Assembly: GCF_000820515.1 (NCBI RefSeq)
Contig: NZ_JXDG01000021.1
Location: forward strand, 1-64,000
DNA: 64,000 nt
Direction: 5' to 3'
From: Pseudomonas batumici
Lineage (GTDB): Bacteria; Pseudomonadota; Gammaproteobacteria; Pseudomonadales; Pseudomonadaceae
The translations under genes were made by a program, and so were the position numbers. The notes beneath the pieces were generated by a model that saw nothing but the letters and a program-made list of their open reading frames with translations, did no database searches and was not told where the DNA came from. This document shows, one piece after another, positions 1 through 8,141 of the stretch (position 1 is its first letter; every line of letters starts with the position of its first letter).

Positions 1-552
1 AAGACCGACGCCAAGGTCAAGGAACTGATCCCGGACGACGCCCACCTGCACAACTGGCTGGACATGGCTCGCGAGCGCATCAGCTTCCAGGGTCTGCCGG
101 CGCGGATCTGCTGGGTCGGCCTGGGCCTGCGCGCCAAGCTCGGCCTGGCGTTCAACGAAATGGTCCGTAGCGGCGAGCTGTCGGCGCCGATCGTGATCGG
201 CCGCGACCACCTGGACTCCGGTTCCGTGTCCAGCCCGAACCGCGAAACCGAGTCGATGCAGGACGGTTCCGATGCCGTGTCCGACTGGCCACTGCTCAAC
301 GCCTTGCTCAACACCGCCAGCGGTGCGACCTGGGTCTCGCTGCACCACGGCGGCGGCGTCGGCATGGGCTTCTCCCAGCACTCGGGCATGGTGATTGTCT
401 GTGACGGTACCGACGAGGCGGCCGAGCGGATTGCCCGCGTACTGCACAACGACCCGGCCACCGGGGTCATGCGTCACGCCGATGCCGGTTACCAGATCGC
501 CATCGACTGCGCGAAGGAGCAAGGCCTGAACCTGCCGATGATCACCGGTTGA
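1..552 (+). CDS. hutU: Urocanate hydratase, C-terminal 183 residues (5' end outside window)
   Basis: The reading frame is open from base 1 and ends in TGA at 550-552. It contains the highly conserved urocanase C-terminal region: [12 protein letters not shown], then [28 protein letters not shown], and the stretch ending in [12 protein letters not shown] that helps bind the tightly held NAD+. The enzyme hydrates urocanate to imidazolonepropionate, the second step of cytoplasmic histidine degradation. It lies immediately upstream of an amino-acid importer, as expected for a hut locus. The missing N-terminus is only a window-edge effect. Family assignment is near certain. Confidence 0.97.
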   Translation, partial: KTDAKVKELIPDDAHLHNWLDMARERISFQGLPARICWVGLGLRAKLGLAFNEMVRSGELSAPIVIGRDHLDSGSVSSPNRETESMQDGSDAVSDWPLLNALLNTASGATWVSLHHGGGVGMGFSQHSGMVIVCDGTDEAAERIARVLHNDPATGVMRHADAGYQIAIDCAKEQGLNLPMITG

Positions 553-656
553 TCGGTCGGCCAGGGGCACATGGAGAGGGGACAGCCGTCCGGGCTGAGT
601 CCCTTATGGGTGCGAATTAACCGGCTGAACAGGCAGGTTGGCTTTTAGGGTTTTGT

Positions 657-688
657 CCGGTGTGCACGGCAACCGTTGTGCACACCGG
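657..688. promoter_or_regulatory. Perfect 11-bp inverted repeat between hutU and the importer
   Basis: Arms CCGGTGTGCAC (657-667) and GTGCACACCGG (678-688) are exact reverse complements around a 10-base spacer. The repeat lies 66 bases before the importer's first gene in a 202-bp gap. No T-run follows, so it is not an obvious terminator. It could be an operator dyad (the hut repressor HutC is a GntR-type dimer) or an mRNA hairpin controlling the downstream operon. Which one is inference. Confidence 0.55.
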
Positions 689-754
689 CAAAGGAGATTC
701 GGCCTGAGCCGGATCAGTTCGCAACATTCCATTGATTAGGCAGGAAGTATCAAG

Positions 755-1612
755 ATGTCGAAAAAATCAAGCTGGTTGGGTTCTGTAGCGCTCAGTGCAC
801 TGGTTCTGGCCTCGGCTTCGGCTGTGCAGGCCAAGGAATGGACCTCGGTGAATATTGCCACCGAGGGCGCCTATGAGCCCTGGAACCTGACGCTGCCAGG
901 TGGAAAGATCGGCGGCTTCGAACCGGAACTGATGGATGTCATCTGCCCGCGCATGAAGCTCAAGTGCAACTTGGTCGTACAGAACTGGGACGGGATGATC
1001 GCCAGCCTCAATGCCGGTAAATTCGACGTGCTGATGGACGCCATCGTCATCAACGAAGAGCGCCAGAAGGTCATGGCCTTCTCGACACCTTACGCCCAGA
1101 CACCAGCCAGCTTCGTCGCGCTGAAAACCGATCTGTTGCCGGGCAAGACCGGTGCCGAATCCGCCATCACCCTGGGGACCGATGCCAAGGAAGTACGTGC
1201 CGGCGTTGAAGAGCTGCGCAAGGCGCTCAAGGGCAAGACCATTGGTATCGCCTCCGGCACCATCTACACCACATTCATCGATCAGAACTTCAAGGATGTG
1301 GCGACCATTCGTGAGTACGGCAGCTCGGCCGAAGCCATTCTCGACCTGCTCGCCGGCCGCATCGACGTCGCGTTCGACGATGTGACCTTCTTCAACTCGG
1401 TAATGGACAAGCCTGAGAACAAACCGCTGGTCTTCACCGGCCCGGTCATCAAGGGCCCGATCTGGGGTGAAGGCGAAGCGCTGGGCTTCCGTCAGAAGGA
1501 CCCGGAGCTCAAGGCCAAGTTCGACGCCGCTCTCAAGGAAGCCATGGCGGATGGCACGATCAAGAAATTGAGCGAAAAATGGTTCAAGGCAGACCTCACC
1601 CCTAAGCAGTGA
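755..1612 (+). CDS. Polar amino-acid ABC transporter, periplasmic substrate-binding protein
   Basis: A 285-residue protein with a Sec signal peptide (Lys-rich start, hydrophobic core, AVQA cleavage near residue 26). It then shows the bacterial SBP family 3 pattern: IATEGAYEPWNL near the start, GFEPELMDVICPRM, FDVLMDAIVINEERQKVMAFSTPY and a second-lobe DVAFDD. It resembles the octopine/nopaline/histidine-binding group. It would capture a basic or polar amino acid in the periplasm and deliver it to the permeases encoded next. The position directly after hutU suggests histidine or a related compound as substrate, but the sequence does not prove this. The start at 755 follows a weak GGAAG ribosome-binding site. 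Confidence 0.9.
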   Translation: MSKKSSWLGSVALSALVLASASAVQAKEWTSVNIATEGAYEPWNLTLPGGKIGGFEPELMDVICPRMKLKCNLVVQNWDGMIASLNAGKFDVLMDAIVINEERQKVMAFSTPYAQTPASFVALKTDLLPGKTGAESAITLGTDAKEVRAGVEELRKALKGKTIGIASGTIYTTFIDQNFKDVATIREYGSSAEAILDLLAGRIDVAFDDVTFFNSVMDKPENKPLVFTGPVIKGPIWGEGEALGFRQKDPELKAKFDAALKEAMADGTIKKLSEKWFKADLTPKQ

Positions 1613-1620
1613 TTCTGGAT

Positions 1621-1648
1621 GGCCCGGCACCCTGAAGGTTGCCGGGCC
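1621..1648 (+). promoter_or_regulatory. Intercistronic hairpin between binding protein and permeases
   Basis: GGCCCGGCA (1621-1629) pairs perfectly with TGCCGGGCC (1640-1648) across a 10-nt loop. It begins 9 bases after the binding-protein stop. There is no clean U-tract. Such hairpins behind the binding-protein gene commonly stabilise its mRNA or attenuate the permease genes, giving binding protein in excess. Function here is inferred from position. Confidence 0.7.
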
Positions 1649-1679
1649 GTGTTAACCCTTTTCATAAGTGGGACCCTCT

Positions 1680-2396
1680 ATGAACCTCTTGCAGCTACTC
1701 AGTTTCGGTGACTCAGGCTGGGGAATGGCGCTGCTCCAGGCAGCGGGCATGACCGTGGTATTGACCCTGGCAGCCCTGCTGGTGGGTGCGGTATTCGGCA
1801 GCCTGGTCGCGGCTGCCAAGCTCTCCCGTCGGCGCAGCCTGCGCTGGCTGGGGGACCTGTATTCGATCCTGTTCAGGGGCATCCCCGAGTTGCTGGTGAT
1901 CTACCTGTTCTACTTTGGCGGAGCCAGTGTGGTGACGGCGGTCGGCCACTGGTTCGGCGGTGAAGGCTATATCGACGTACCGCCCTTCCTGGTCGGTGCC
2001 TTGGCGGTCGGGCTGATTTCCGGCTCCTATCAGGCGGAAGTCTACCGTGGCGCCTTTCTCGCGGTATCGCGGGGCGAACTGGAAGCCGGACTGGCCATCG
2101 GCATGAGCCGGGCCATGCGTTTCAAACGGATTCTGATTCCCCAGGTGCTGCGCTTCGCCTTGCCCGGGCTGGGCAATGTCTGGCAAATGAGCCTGAAAGA
2201 CTCGGCACTGATTTCAGTCATCGGCCTGGTGGAATTGATGCGGGCCAGCCAGGTCGCGGCCGGGTCCACTCGTCAATATTTCACGTTCTATATCATCGGG
2301 GGCGCCGTGTACCTGATTCTCACCGGCCTGTCCGGTCGGCTTTTCAACATCGCCGAGGCTCGCGTGCGTCGCACGCGGCAACGCAGCCCAGTCTAG
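1680..2396 (+). CDS. Polar amino-acid ABC transporter permease (first)
   Basis: A 238-residue inner-membrane protein with about five hydrophobic helices. The central block ISGSYQAEVYRGAFLAVSRGELEAGLAIGMS is the EAA loop region that contacts the ATPase. HisQ-type permeases are of this length. An in-frame GTG at 1668 exists, but ATG 1680 is preferred because MNLLQLLSFG is the usual family start. It pairs with the second permease 18 bases downstream to form the heterodimeric channel of a histidine/arginine/opine-type importer. Overall family assignment is firm; the substrate is inferred from the hut context. Confidence 0.9.
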   Translation: MNLLQLLSFGDSGWGMALLQAAGMTVVLTLAALLVGAVFGSLVAAAKLSRRRSLRWLGDLYSILFRGIPELLVIYLFYFGGASVVTAVGHWFGGEGYIDVPPFLVGALAVGLISGSYQAEVYRGAFLAVSRGELEAGLAIGMSRAMRFKRILIPQVLRFALPGLGNVWQMSLKDSALISVIGLVELMRASQVAAGSTRQYFTFYIIGGAVYLILTGLSGRLFNIAEARVRRTRQRSPV

Positions 2397-2414
2397 GTTC
2401 GAGGAGCGCCACCC

Positions 2415-3152
2415 ATGATCGATTTTCCGTTCCTCGCTGACACCATGCTCAAGCTTCTGGCAGCGCTGCCCACAACGCTGACACTGTTTTTCAGTTCATT
2501 GGTGATCGGCCTTACCCTGTCGGTAGGCATTGTCAGCCTGCGGGTCAGCCGCTGGTGGTTTTTCAGCTATCCGGCGCGCTTCTACATCATGTTGTTTCGC
2601 GGTACGCCGCTGCTGATTCAAATGTTCCTGATCTACTACGGCCTGGGCCAGTTCCCGGCCATTCGCGACAGCTTCGCCTGGGTCCTGCTCAAGTCGCCCT
2701 ACGGCTGCGCGGTGATTTCACTGGCCTTGTGCACCGCCGGCTACACCGCCGAAATCATTCGCGGCGGGCTGCTCAGCGTGCCACAGGGGCAGATCGAAGC
2801 GGGCAAGGCCGTCGGCATGTCGCCCTGGGAACTGCTGCTGCGGATCATTGCACCGGTCACCCTGCGCCAGGCCCTGCCGGCCTACTCCACCGAAGCGATT
2901 CTGCTGGTCAAGTCCACGGCGCTGGCCAGCCTGGTGACGGTCTGGGACGTCACCGGCGTCGCGCAACAGATCATCCAGCGCACCTATCGCACGATGGAAG
3001 TGTTCATTTGCGCGGCCCTGATCTATCTGGTGCTGAATTACCTGGTGGTCCGCGCCGTCGCCTGGCTCGAATATCGTCTCTCGCCGCACTTGCGCGAGCG
3101 GCCGGTCGACGTCATCAAAAAAGCCAGCCCTTCGCTGCCTACCCATTCCTGA
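2415..3152 (+). CDS. Polar amino-acid ABC transporter permease (second)
   Basis: A 245-residue HisM-type permease with several transmembrane helices and the conserved loop CTAGYTAEIIRGGLLSVPQG followed by QIEAGKAVGMS. The phrase MLFRGTPLLIQMFLIYYG is characteristic of PAAT-family permeases. It forms the membrane channel with the preceding permease. The gene follows after 18 bases and is followed 18 bases later by the ATPase gene, consistent with one transcription unit. It has no unusual features. Confidence 0.91.
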   Translation: MIDFPFLADTMLKLLAALPTTLTLFFSSLVIGLTLSVGIVSLRVSRWWFFSYPARFYIMLFRGTPLLIQMFLIYYGLGQFPAIRDSFAWVLLKSPYGCAVISLALCTAGYTAEIIRGGLLSVPQGQIEAGKAVGMSPWELLLRIIAPVTLRQALPAYSTEAILLVKSTALASLVTVWDVTGVAQQIIQRTYRTMEVFICAALIYLVLNYLVVRAVAWLEYRLSPHLRERPVDVIKKASPSLPTHS

Positions 3153-3170
3153 TTTGATACGGAGCATGCC

Positions 3171-3962
3171 ATGAGCACTCAGCCCGCTTCAGCCTTGTCG
3201 CTGACCAATATTCAGAAGTCCTTCGGCAGCGCACACGTCCTCAAGGGTATTTCCCTGGACGCCCACAAGGGCGACGTGATCTCGATCCTCGGTGCCAGCG
3301 GATCGGGTAAAAGTACCTTCCTGCGTTGCATCAACCTGCTGGAAACACCCGATCAAGGCATCATCAGCGTCAACGGTGAAGTGATCGAAATGAAGCAGCA
3401 TGCCGACGGCCGCCAGACCCCGAGCAACGCCCGCCAGGTCGAACGCATGCGCAGCTGCCTGGGCATGGTGTTCCAGAGTTTCAACCTGTGGTCGCACATG
3501 ACTGTGCTGCAAAACGTCATCGAAGGCCCGATGCGGGTGCTCAAACGCTCCCGCGCCGAATGTGTCGAGGAAGCGGAAGCCCTGCTGCACAAGGTCGGCC
3601 TGTACGAGCGCCGCGATTATTACCCGGCCCACCTGTCCGGTGGTCAGCAGCAGCGCGTGGCGATCGCCCGCGCGCTGGCCATGAACCCCCAGGTGATGCT
3701 GTTCGACGAACCGACCTCGGCACTCGACCCAGAGCTGGTGGGCGAAGTGTTGCGCGTGATGCGCTCCCTGGCCGAGGAAGGCCGCACCATGCTGGTGGTC
3801 ACCCACGAAATGGGCTTTGCCCGCCACGTGTCCAACCGGGTGGTGTTCATGCACGGCGGCCTGATCGATGTCCAGGGGACCCCGACCGAGCTGTTCGAGG
3901 GCTTGCCTACCGAGCGCTTCCGGCAGTTCGTCTCCAGCCATCACGAGAGAAGCGCCGAGTAA
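3171..3962 (+). CDS. Polar amino-acid ABC transporter ATP-binding protein
   Basis: A 263-residue cytoplasmic ATPase. Walker [10 protein letters not shown] is at residues 41-49, the signature LSGGQQQ at 155-161, Walker [15 protein letters not shown] from 175, and the switch histidine lies in VVTHEMGF. This is the HisP/GlnQ layout and length. It energises import through the two upstream permeases. It is the last gene of the operon, and the terminator at 3991 follows 29 bases after the stop. No truncation or anomaly is visible. Confidence 0.95.
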   Translation: MSTQPASALSLTNIQKSFGSAHVLKGISLDAHKGDVISILGASGSGKSTFLRCINLLETPDQGIISVNGEVIEMKQHADGRQTPSNARQVERMRSCLGMVFQSFNLWSHMTVLQNVIEGPMRVLKRSRAECVEEAEALLHKVGLYERRDYYPAHLSGGQQQRVAIARALAMNPQVMLFDEPTSALDPELVGEVLRVMRSLAEEGRTMLVVTHEMGFARHVSNRVVFMHGGLIDVQGTPTELFEGLPTERFRQFVSSHHERSAE

Positions 3963-3990
3963 GCAAACCCGGCGAAGCCGACTCGCGGAA

Positions 3991-4026
3991 AAGACAACGG
4001 CCCCTGCTTCGGGGCCGTTGTCTTTT
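3991..4026 (+). terminator. Strong Rho-independent terminator of the importer operon
   Basis: The arm AAGACAACGGCCCC (3991-4004) pairs with its exact complement at 4011-4024 around the six-base loop TGCTTC, followed by TT. It is symmetrical, so it could also stop leftward transcription. Confidence 0.92.
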
Positions 4027-4262
4027 CTGCGCGGTCACTCCGCATAGGCGGTCAGTGCACGCCTGCATTCAGGTGGAATCCGGCAACAGTGTTTGTCCGG
4101 TGAGCCGCTATATCAGCGGGTGCCAAACACCTAGCATCGTCTCTACCCAAGGAGAAAGTCGAGAATCCCTCAACTGACTCACGAGGTAAAAAATCGGAAA
4201 CCCGATATGCGCTTTACGATCATTTCGATCGCCAAGCCCCCCCAGACGATACGGTGAATATC

Positions 4263-4535
4263 ATGAACTTCTCGAAAATGGCGCTGACTCTTGTTCTTGG
4301 CAGTGCAACTGCGCAGGCGTTTGCCGACGACAGTCATTCAACGGCAGCGACCAGCAAGATCGCCGTCGAAACCTACACGTACGAAGCGAAACCCGATATC
4401 GAAAAAGTCATTGCCATCACAGACGCCGCGGATCAATGCGCACCAACGCCCGTGCAAATGACCTATGAAGACTCCCACGGCCAACGCCACATCCTGCAAT
4501 ACGACGTGATGGGGACAGGCTGCTCTAACGGCTGA
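4263..4535 (+). CDS. DUF2790 small secreted protein
   Basis: A 90-residue protein with a signal peptide (hydrophobic core LTLVLGSATAQAFA, cleavage near ADDS). The mature part is KPDIEKVIAITDAADQCAPTPVQMTYEDSHGQ with a terminal GTGCSNG, the pattern of Pseudomonas DUF2790 proteins. Two cysteines could form one disulphide in the periplasm. The function of the family is unknown to me. An upstream in-frame GTG (4254) is possible, but the ATG at 4263 gives the better signal peptide. It stands alone between an operon terminator and a convergent LysR gene. Confidence 0.75.
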   Translation: MNFSKMALTLVLGSATAQAFADDSHSTAATSKIAVETYTYEAKPDIEKVIAITDAADQCAPTPVQMTYEDSHGQRHILQYDVMGTGCSNG

Positions 4536-4600
4536 GTGCTCTTGTGGACGATGGAGGGTCGACACTCCTTCCCCGCAGCACCGGACACACTCAAAAAACC

Positions 4601-5539
4601 TTATCGCTTTTGTGAACCTGCAACTGCCTCATCGGATGCCAACAAGCGTGGCATCGCGTCTTTAAGAAACTCCACCCAGGTCTTTATCTTCGCATCGACG
4701 AATTTCCTGGAAGGGTAGATTGCAAACAGACTCAACGCCTCAAGGTGATAGTCTGGCAGTACCCGCACCAACGCTCCGCTCCTCAGCCCCTCGACGGCAG
4801 AAGCAATCGGTTGTATGCCAATCCCCATCCCGCTTCTTATCGCCACGGACATGCCGTCTGCGGTATTGATATGAAAGGGAGACAAGGGGGTATTGACGAT
4901 CTCCATGCCTTCGGGCCCTTCAAATGTCCAGCTTTCCCCCGGCATGACGGTATTCACGATTCTCAAGCAATCATGTGCGCAAAGATCGCCCGGCACATTG
5001 GGGCGCCCGCGTTTTTCCAGGTAGGCTGGCGAGGCACAAAGAATGCTGTAGGTGCTACCGAGACGCTGAGCGACAAACCCTGAGTCGGGTAGATCCCGCG
5101 CCAGAACAATCGACATGTCATAGCCCTCCTCCAACAAATCCGGCAATCGATTGGTCAGTACCAGGTCAAACATGACCGAAGGGTGCGTCTCTCTATATTT
5201 GGCAATGGCCTGGATCACATAGTGATTGCCAATGGCCGACATGGCGTGAATCTTGAGCCGGCCGACCGGCATGACTTGAGCCGTACCGGCCTCGTCTTCC
5301 GCCTCACGCACCTCCTCGAGAATTTTTTCGTAGCGCTGCAGATAACGCAGGCCGGCTTCGGTCAATGCCAAGCGACGGGTCGTGCGGTTGATCAGCCGTG
5401 TCTGCAGCCTGGCCTCAAGGCTGGAGATGGCCTTGGAGACGTTGGCGGTGGTGGTGTCCAGTATCCCGGCCGCCGCCGTGAAGCTACCACTCTGCGCGAC
5501 CACCATGAAAAAACGCATGGTCTGGAACACATCCATCAT
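4601..5539 (-). CDS. LysR-family transcriptional regulator
   Basis: A 312-residue protein with an N-terminal winged helix (MRFFMVVAQSGSFTAAAGILDTTTANVSKAISSLEARLQTRLINRTTRRLALTEAG in pattern) and a C-terminal ligand-binding domain carrying the SYS-like HAMSAIGNHYVI segment. It is of the DsdC/CrgA-like size. A longer frame begins at 5596, but the ATGATG at 5539/5536 matches the family start. It lies on the same strand as the aldo/keto reductase gene, separated by a terminator, so it may control that gene or others nearby. The effector is unknown. Confidence 0.9.
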   Translation of the reverse strand: MMDVFQTMRFFMVVAQSGSFTAAAGILDTTTANVSKAISSLEARLQTRLINRTTRRLALTEAGLRYLQRYEKILEEVREAEDEAGTAQVMPVGRLKIHAMSAIGNHYVIQAIAKYRETHPSVMFDLVLTNRLPDLLEEGYDMSIVLARDLPDSGFVAQRLGSTYSILCASPAYLEKRGRPNVPGDLCAHDCLRIVNTVMPGESWTFEGPEGMEIVNTPLSPFHINTADGMSVAIRSGMGIGIQPIASAVEGLRSGALVRVLPDYHLEALSLFAIYPSRKFVDAKIKTWVEFLKDAMPRLLASDEAVAGSQKR

Positions 5540-5597
5540 TTTCCCCTCGGCAATCCAGTCAAAAATTATAGGCCCGGCCTGAAGCGTTGCTCGCATG

Positions 5598-5630
5598 AAA
5601 AAGGGGCGGCCCTGGAAAAGGCCGCCCCTT
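5598..5630 (-). terminator. Terminator behind the aldo/keto reductase gene
   Basis: AAGGGGCGGCC (5601-5611) pairs exactly with GGCCGCCCCTT (5620-5630). Read on the minus strand, the stem ends in a run of T (complement of the A-run at 5598-5602). It sits 9 bases after the reductase stop. Confidence 0.88.
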
Positions 5631-5639
5631 GCGCATGGG

Positions 5640-6581
5640 TCACTTCTTGCGCGGAATAAACCCAGGCACCCCGGTTTCCACCACCGAATTGAAGCGTATC
5701 CGGGTCTGGATCTCCTCCCGAATTTCAGCCATGGCCCGGTGAGGCAAGGTAGAAATATCGAAGTTCTCCTGGATATGAGCCGGTGTCGCAGAAGTGGTCA
5801 GGAAAGCCGTCCCCCGCTGTACCGACCAGGCCAATGCGACTTGAGCCGGGGTCTTCTGCAAGCGCTGGGCGATGCCGGTAATCACCGGTTCCTCCAACAC
5901 GTTCGGTTCCATGCCATGTCCGAGTGGCGCAAAGGCCAGGAGGATAATTCCATGCTGCTGGCAAAACTCGAGCAGTTCCCACTCAGGCAGGTAAGGGTGG
6001 GACTCGACCTGCACGACGGCCGGTTTTATCCGGGCCACAGCCACCAGCGCTTTCAACGCCTCCAACGTGATGTCCGACACGCCGATGGACTTGCATCGAC
6101 CTTCATCCACAAGGCGCTCAAGCGCCCTCCACGTCTCGATCAAGGTCACGCCCGAGTCGTAGATGACTCGCCCCTGCTCGTCTCGCGGGTCCTGGTCATC
6201 GCCGGGTTGAAAGGCAAAGGGCGTATGGATCAGGTAGCAATCGATATAGTCGACTTGAAGACGTCGGCAGCTGGCTGCCAAAGCCGGTTCGACCCGCTCG
6301 GGACGATGGTTGGTATTCCACAGCTTGGTGGTGATGAACAGCTCTTCTCGTCGAACCTGGCCGGCCTGCAGTACTTCCTGCAGGGCAATGCCCACCTGTT
6401 CCTCGTTTCGATAGCGTTCCGCACAATCGAAATGACGAAACCCTGCCTCCAATGCAGCCTTGACCGCTTGGGTGGTCACCGACAGGTCTCGAAACAGTGT
6501 TCCAAAGCCCACCGCGGGCATCTCACCCGTTCCGTGAGCAAGAGGAAACCGGGTATCGCGAAGCGTATCGTAATAGGTCAT
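5640..6581 (-). CDS. Aldo/keto reductase
   Basis: A 313-residue NAD(P)H-dependent oxidoreductase. The catalytic tetrad is visible as D52 and Y57 (HFDCAERY), K86 (ITTKLWN) and H119 (YLIHTPF). The later GVSDITLEAL and VVQVESHPYLPEWELLEFC are typical of AKR TIM barrels. It would reduce an aldehyde or ketone in the cytoplasm; the substrate cannot be named. The frame is open upstream to 6635, but MTYYDTLRDTRFPL at 6581 is the plausible start. The divergent or flanking LysR gene may regulate it. Confidence 0.92.
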   Translation of the reverse strand: MTYYDTLRDTRFPLAHGTGEMPAVGFGTLFRDLSVTTQAVKAALEAGFRHFDCAERYRNEEQVGIALQEVLQAGQVRREELFITTKLWNTNHRPERVEPALAASCRRLQVDYIDCYLIHTPFAFQPGDDQDPRDEQGRVIYDSGVTLIETWRALERLVDEGRCKSIGVSDITLEALKALVAVARIKPAVVQVESHPYLPEWELLEFCQQHGIILLAFAPLGHGMEPNVLEEPVITGIAQRLQKTPAQVALAWSVQRGTAFLTTSATPAHIQENFDISTLPHRAMAEIREEIQTRIRFNSVVETGVPGFIPRKK

Positions 6582-6655
6582 GCCTTTACTCCATTGCCTG
6601 GGGCCACAACCGCAACCGCGCCGGTGACCGTTCATAAAATGTCGGGAGGCCGCGC

Positions 6656-8122
6656 TCAGCGAGAGGCCACTTTCTGCTCGAGAACACCCACAGAATTACC
6701 GCCGAGCGCCACGAACAAGCGCACCGTGTCGAGATACTGCGCGGTCTTCACGCGGATCTGTCCCAGCAACGCCTGCTCATAGGCGCGCTCCGCCTCCAGC
6801 ACCTGCAGAATGCTGTTCTCGCCTTGCGCGTAGGCTTGCTGGTTCAAGCGCAAACTGGTTTCGGCAGCGCCCAATGCGTCTTGCTGCGCCTGGTTTTCCT
6901 GCGCGTCATGGTTGATCGCCTGCAGCGTGTCGGCGACCTGACCGAACGATTTGATGACGGTCTGCTGGTAGCCGGCGAACGACGCCTTGTAGCCATCAAC
7001 GGCGGCCTGGCGTTCGGCCCTGAGGGTTCCGCCATCGAAGATCGGCCCCGCCAGGCCCGCGGCGAAGCCCCAGAGCGCGGCGCCGCCATTACCCGAAGCC
7101 GCCTGCGCCAGGGACGCGGAAAGCGACACGTGCGGATAAAGGTTCGCGGTCGCTACGCCAACGGCAGCACTGGCCATGTGCAAGTCCGCCTCCGCTTGCA
7201 GGATATCGGGCCGGTCATGGGCCATTTCAGAGGGCAAGCTGACCGGGACGTTGGCCGGCAATACGAATTCGGCCAGCGCGAAGTCAGGTGCAATCCAATC
7301 CGCCGGGCCTTTTCCCGCCAGGATCGACAGTGCATGGCGTGCCGAATCGCGTTGCTGGGCCAGTGGCGGCAATAGCGTGCGGTCCTGCGCCAAACGCGTC
7401 TCGGCCAGTGAAACATCGATCTGCGTGGTGCTGCCATTGAGGTGGGCCATGCGCACCAGCTCGAGATTCCTGGCGTCATTGGCCAGCAGTTTCTCGACGG
7501 CTTCCATCTGCGCGTTGGCAGAAGCGAGCAACAGCGCCTGGCTGGCAACATCGCCGGTCAGGGTCAGGTAGGCCGCCTCGTAGCGATGCTTCTGCAGATC
7601 GGCAAACGCCTCTTGCTGCTCGACCCGCCGCTTGTTACCGCCAAACGCATCGAGGTCGAAGTCGACCTGCGGCCCGACCGTGTAGAAATTGGCCACCGAA
7701 GGATCGGCGGCCACGTGTACCCGCTGGCGACCGGCCTGGGCGCCGAAACCGACCTGCGGATACAACGCCCCCTCCGCCGCCGCCACGGACGAAGCCGCTT
7801 GCCGCAGGGTGGCATCCGCCGCCACCAGCTCGAGATTGCCGTCGATTGCCCGACGGACAAGCTGGTCGAGCTTGGGTGAATGAAAGGCCGACCACCAGTC
7901 ACCGTTGAGCTTCTTGCCCAGGTCGATGTGCTGCTCACCGGGCGGGTTGCCAGCCACGCCAAGACGCTGCTCGGCCTGTTGGTCATAGTGCTGCGACAGG
8001 CTGGCCGACGGCGCCTTGTAGTCAGGGCCGACAGCACAGGCGGCCAGGAAAAGAACCGCCGATACCGCACCGACCTTGGCGGGGAACAGGTGTCTGTTGA
8101 GGACGAATGCATTGGGTTTCAT
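6656..8122 (-). CDS. Outer-membrane efflux lipoprotein (OprM/NodT family)
   Basis: A 488-residue protein with a lipobox LAAC (Cys29) followed by AVGPDYKAPSA, the hallmark of NodT/OprM factors. Two long coiled OEP repeats follow, with paired motifs such as VAAAEGALYPQVGFGAQAG and VGVATANLYPHVSLSASL. It would trimerise as the outer-membrane channel and tunnel. It is the last gene of a three-gene operon behind an EmrB-type transporter and an EmrA-type adaptor, forming a complete tripartite pump across both membranes. Confidence 0.94.
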   Translation of the reverse strand: MKPNAFVLNRHLFPAKVGAVSAVLFLAACAVGPDYKAPSASLSQHYDQQAEQRLGVAGNPPGEQHIDLGKKLNGDWWSAFHSPKLDQLVRRAIDGNLELVAADATLRQAASSVAAAEGALYPQVGFGAQAGRQRVHVAADPSVANFYTVGPQVDFDLDAFGGNKRRVEQQEAFADLQKHRYEAAYLTLTGDVASQALLLASANAQMEAVEKLLANDARNLELVRMAHLNGSTTQIDVSLAETRLAQDRTLLPPLAQQRDSARHALSILAGKGPADWIAPDFALAEFVLPANVPVSLPSEMAHDRPDILQAEADLHMASAAVGVATANLYPHVSLSASLAQAASGNGGAALWGFAAGLAGPIFDGGTLRAERQAAVDGYKASFAGYQQTVIKSFGQVADTLQAINHDAQENQAQQDALGAAETSLRLNQQAYAQGENSILQVLEAERAYEQALLGQIRVKTAQYLDTVRLFVALGGNSVGVLEQKVASR

Positions 8123-8141
8123 TTGCCAGACTCCACGAAAG

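Noticed and set aside
5595..6782. A 395-codon plus-strand open frame
   Set aside because: Antisense to the aldo/keto reductase, whose catalytic tetrad is intact.
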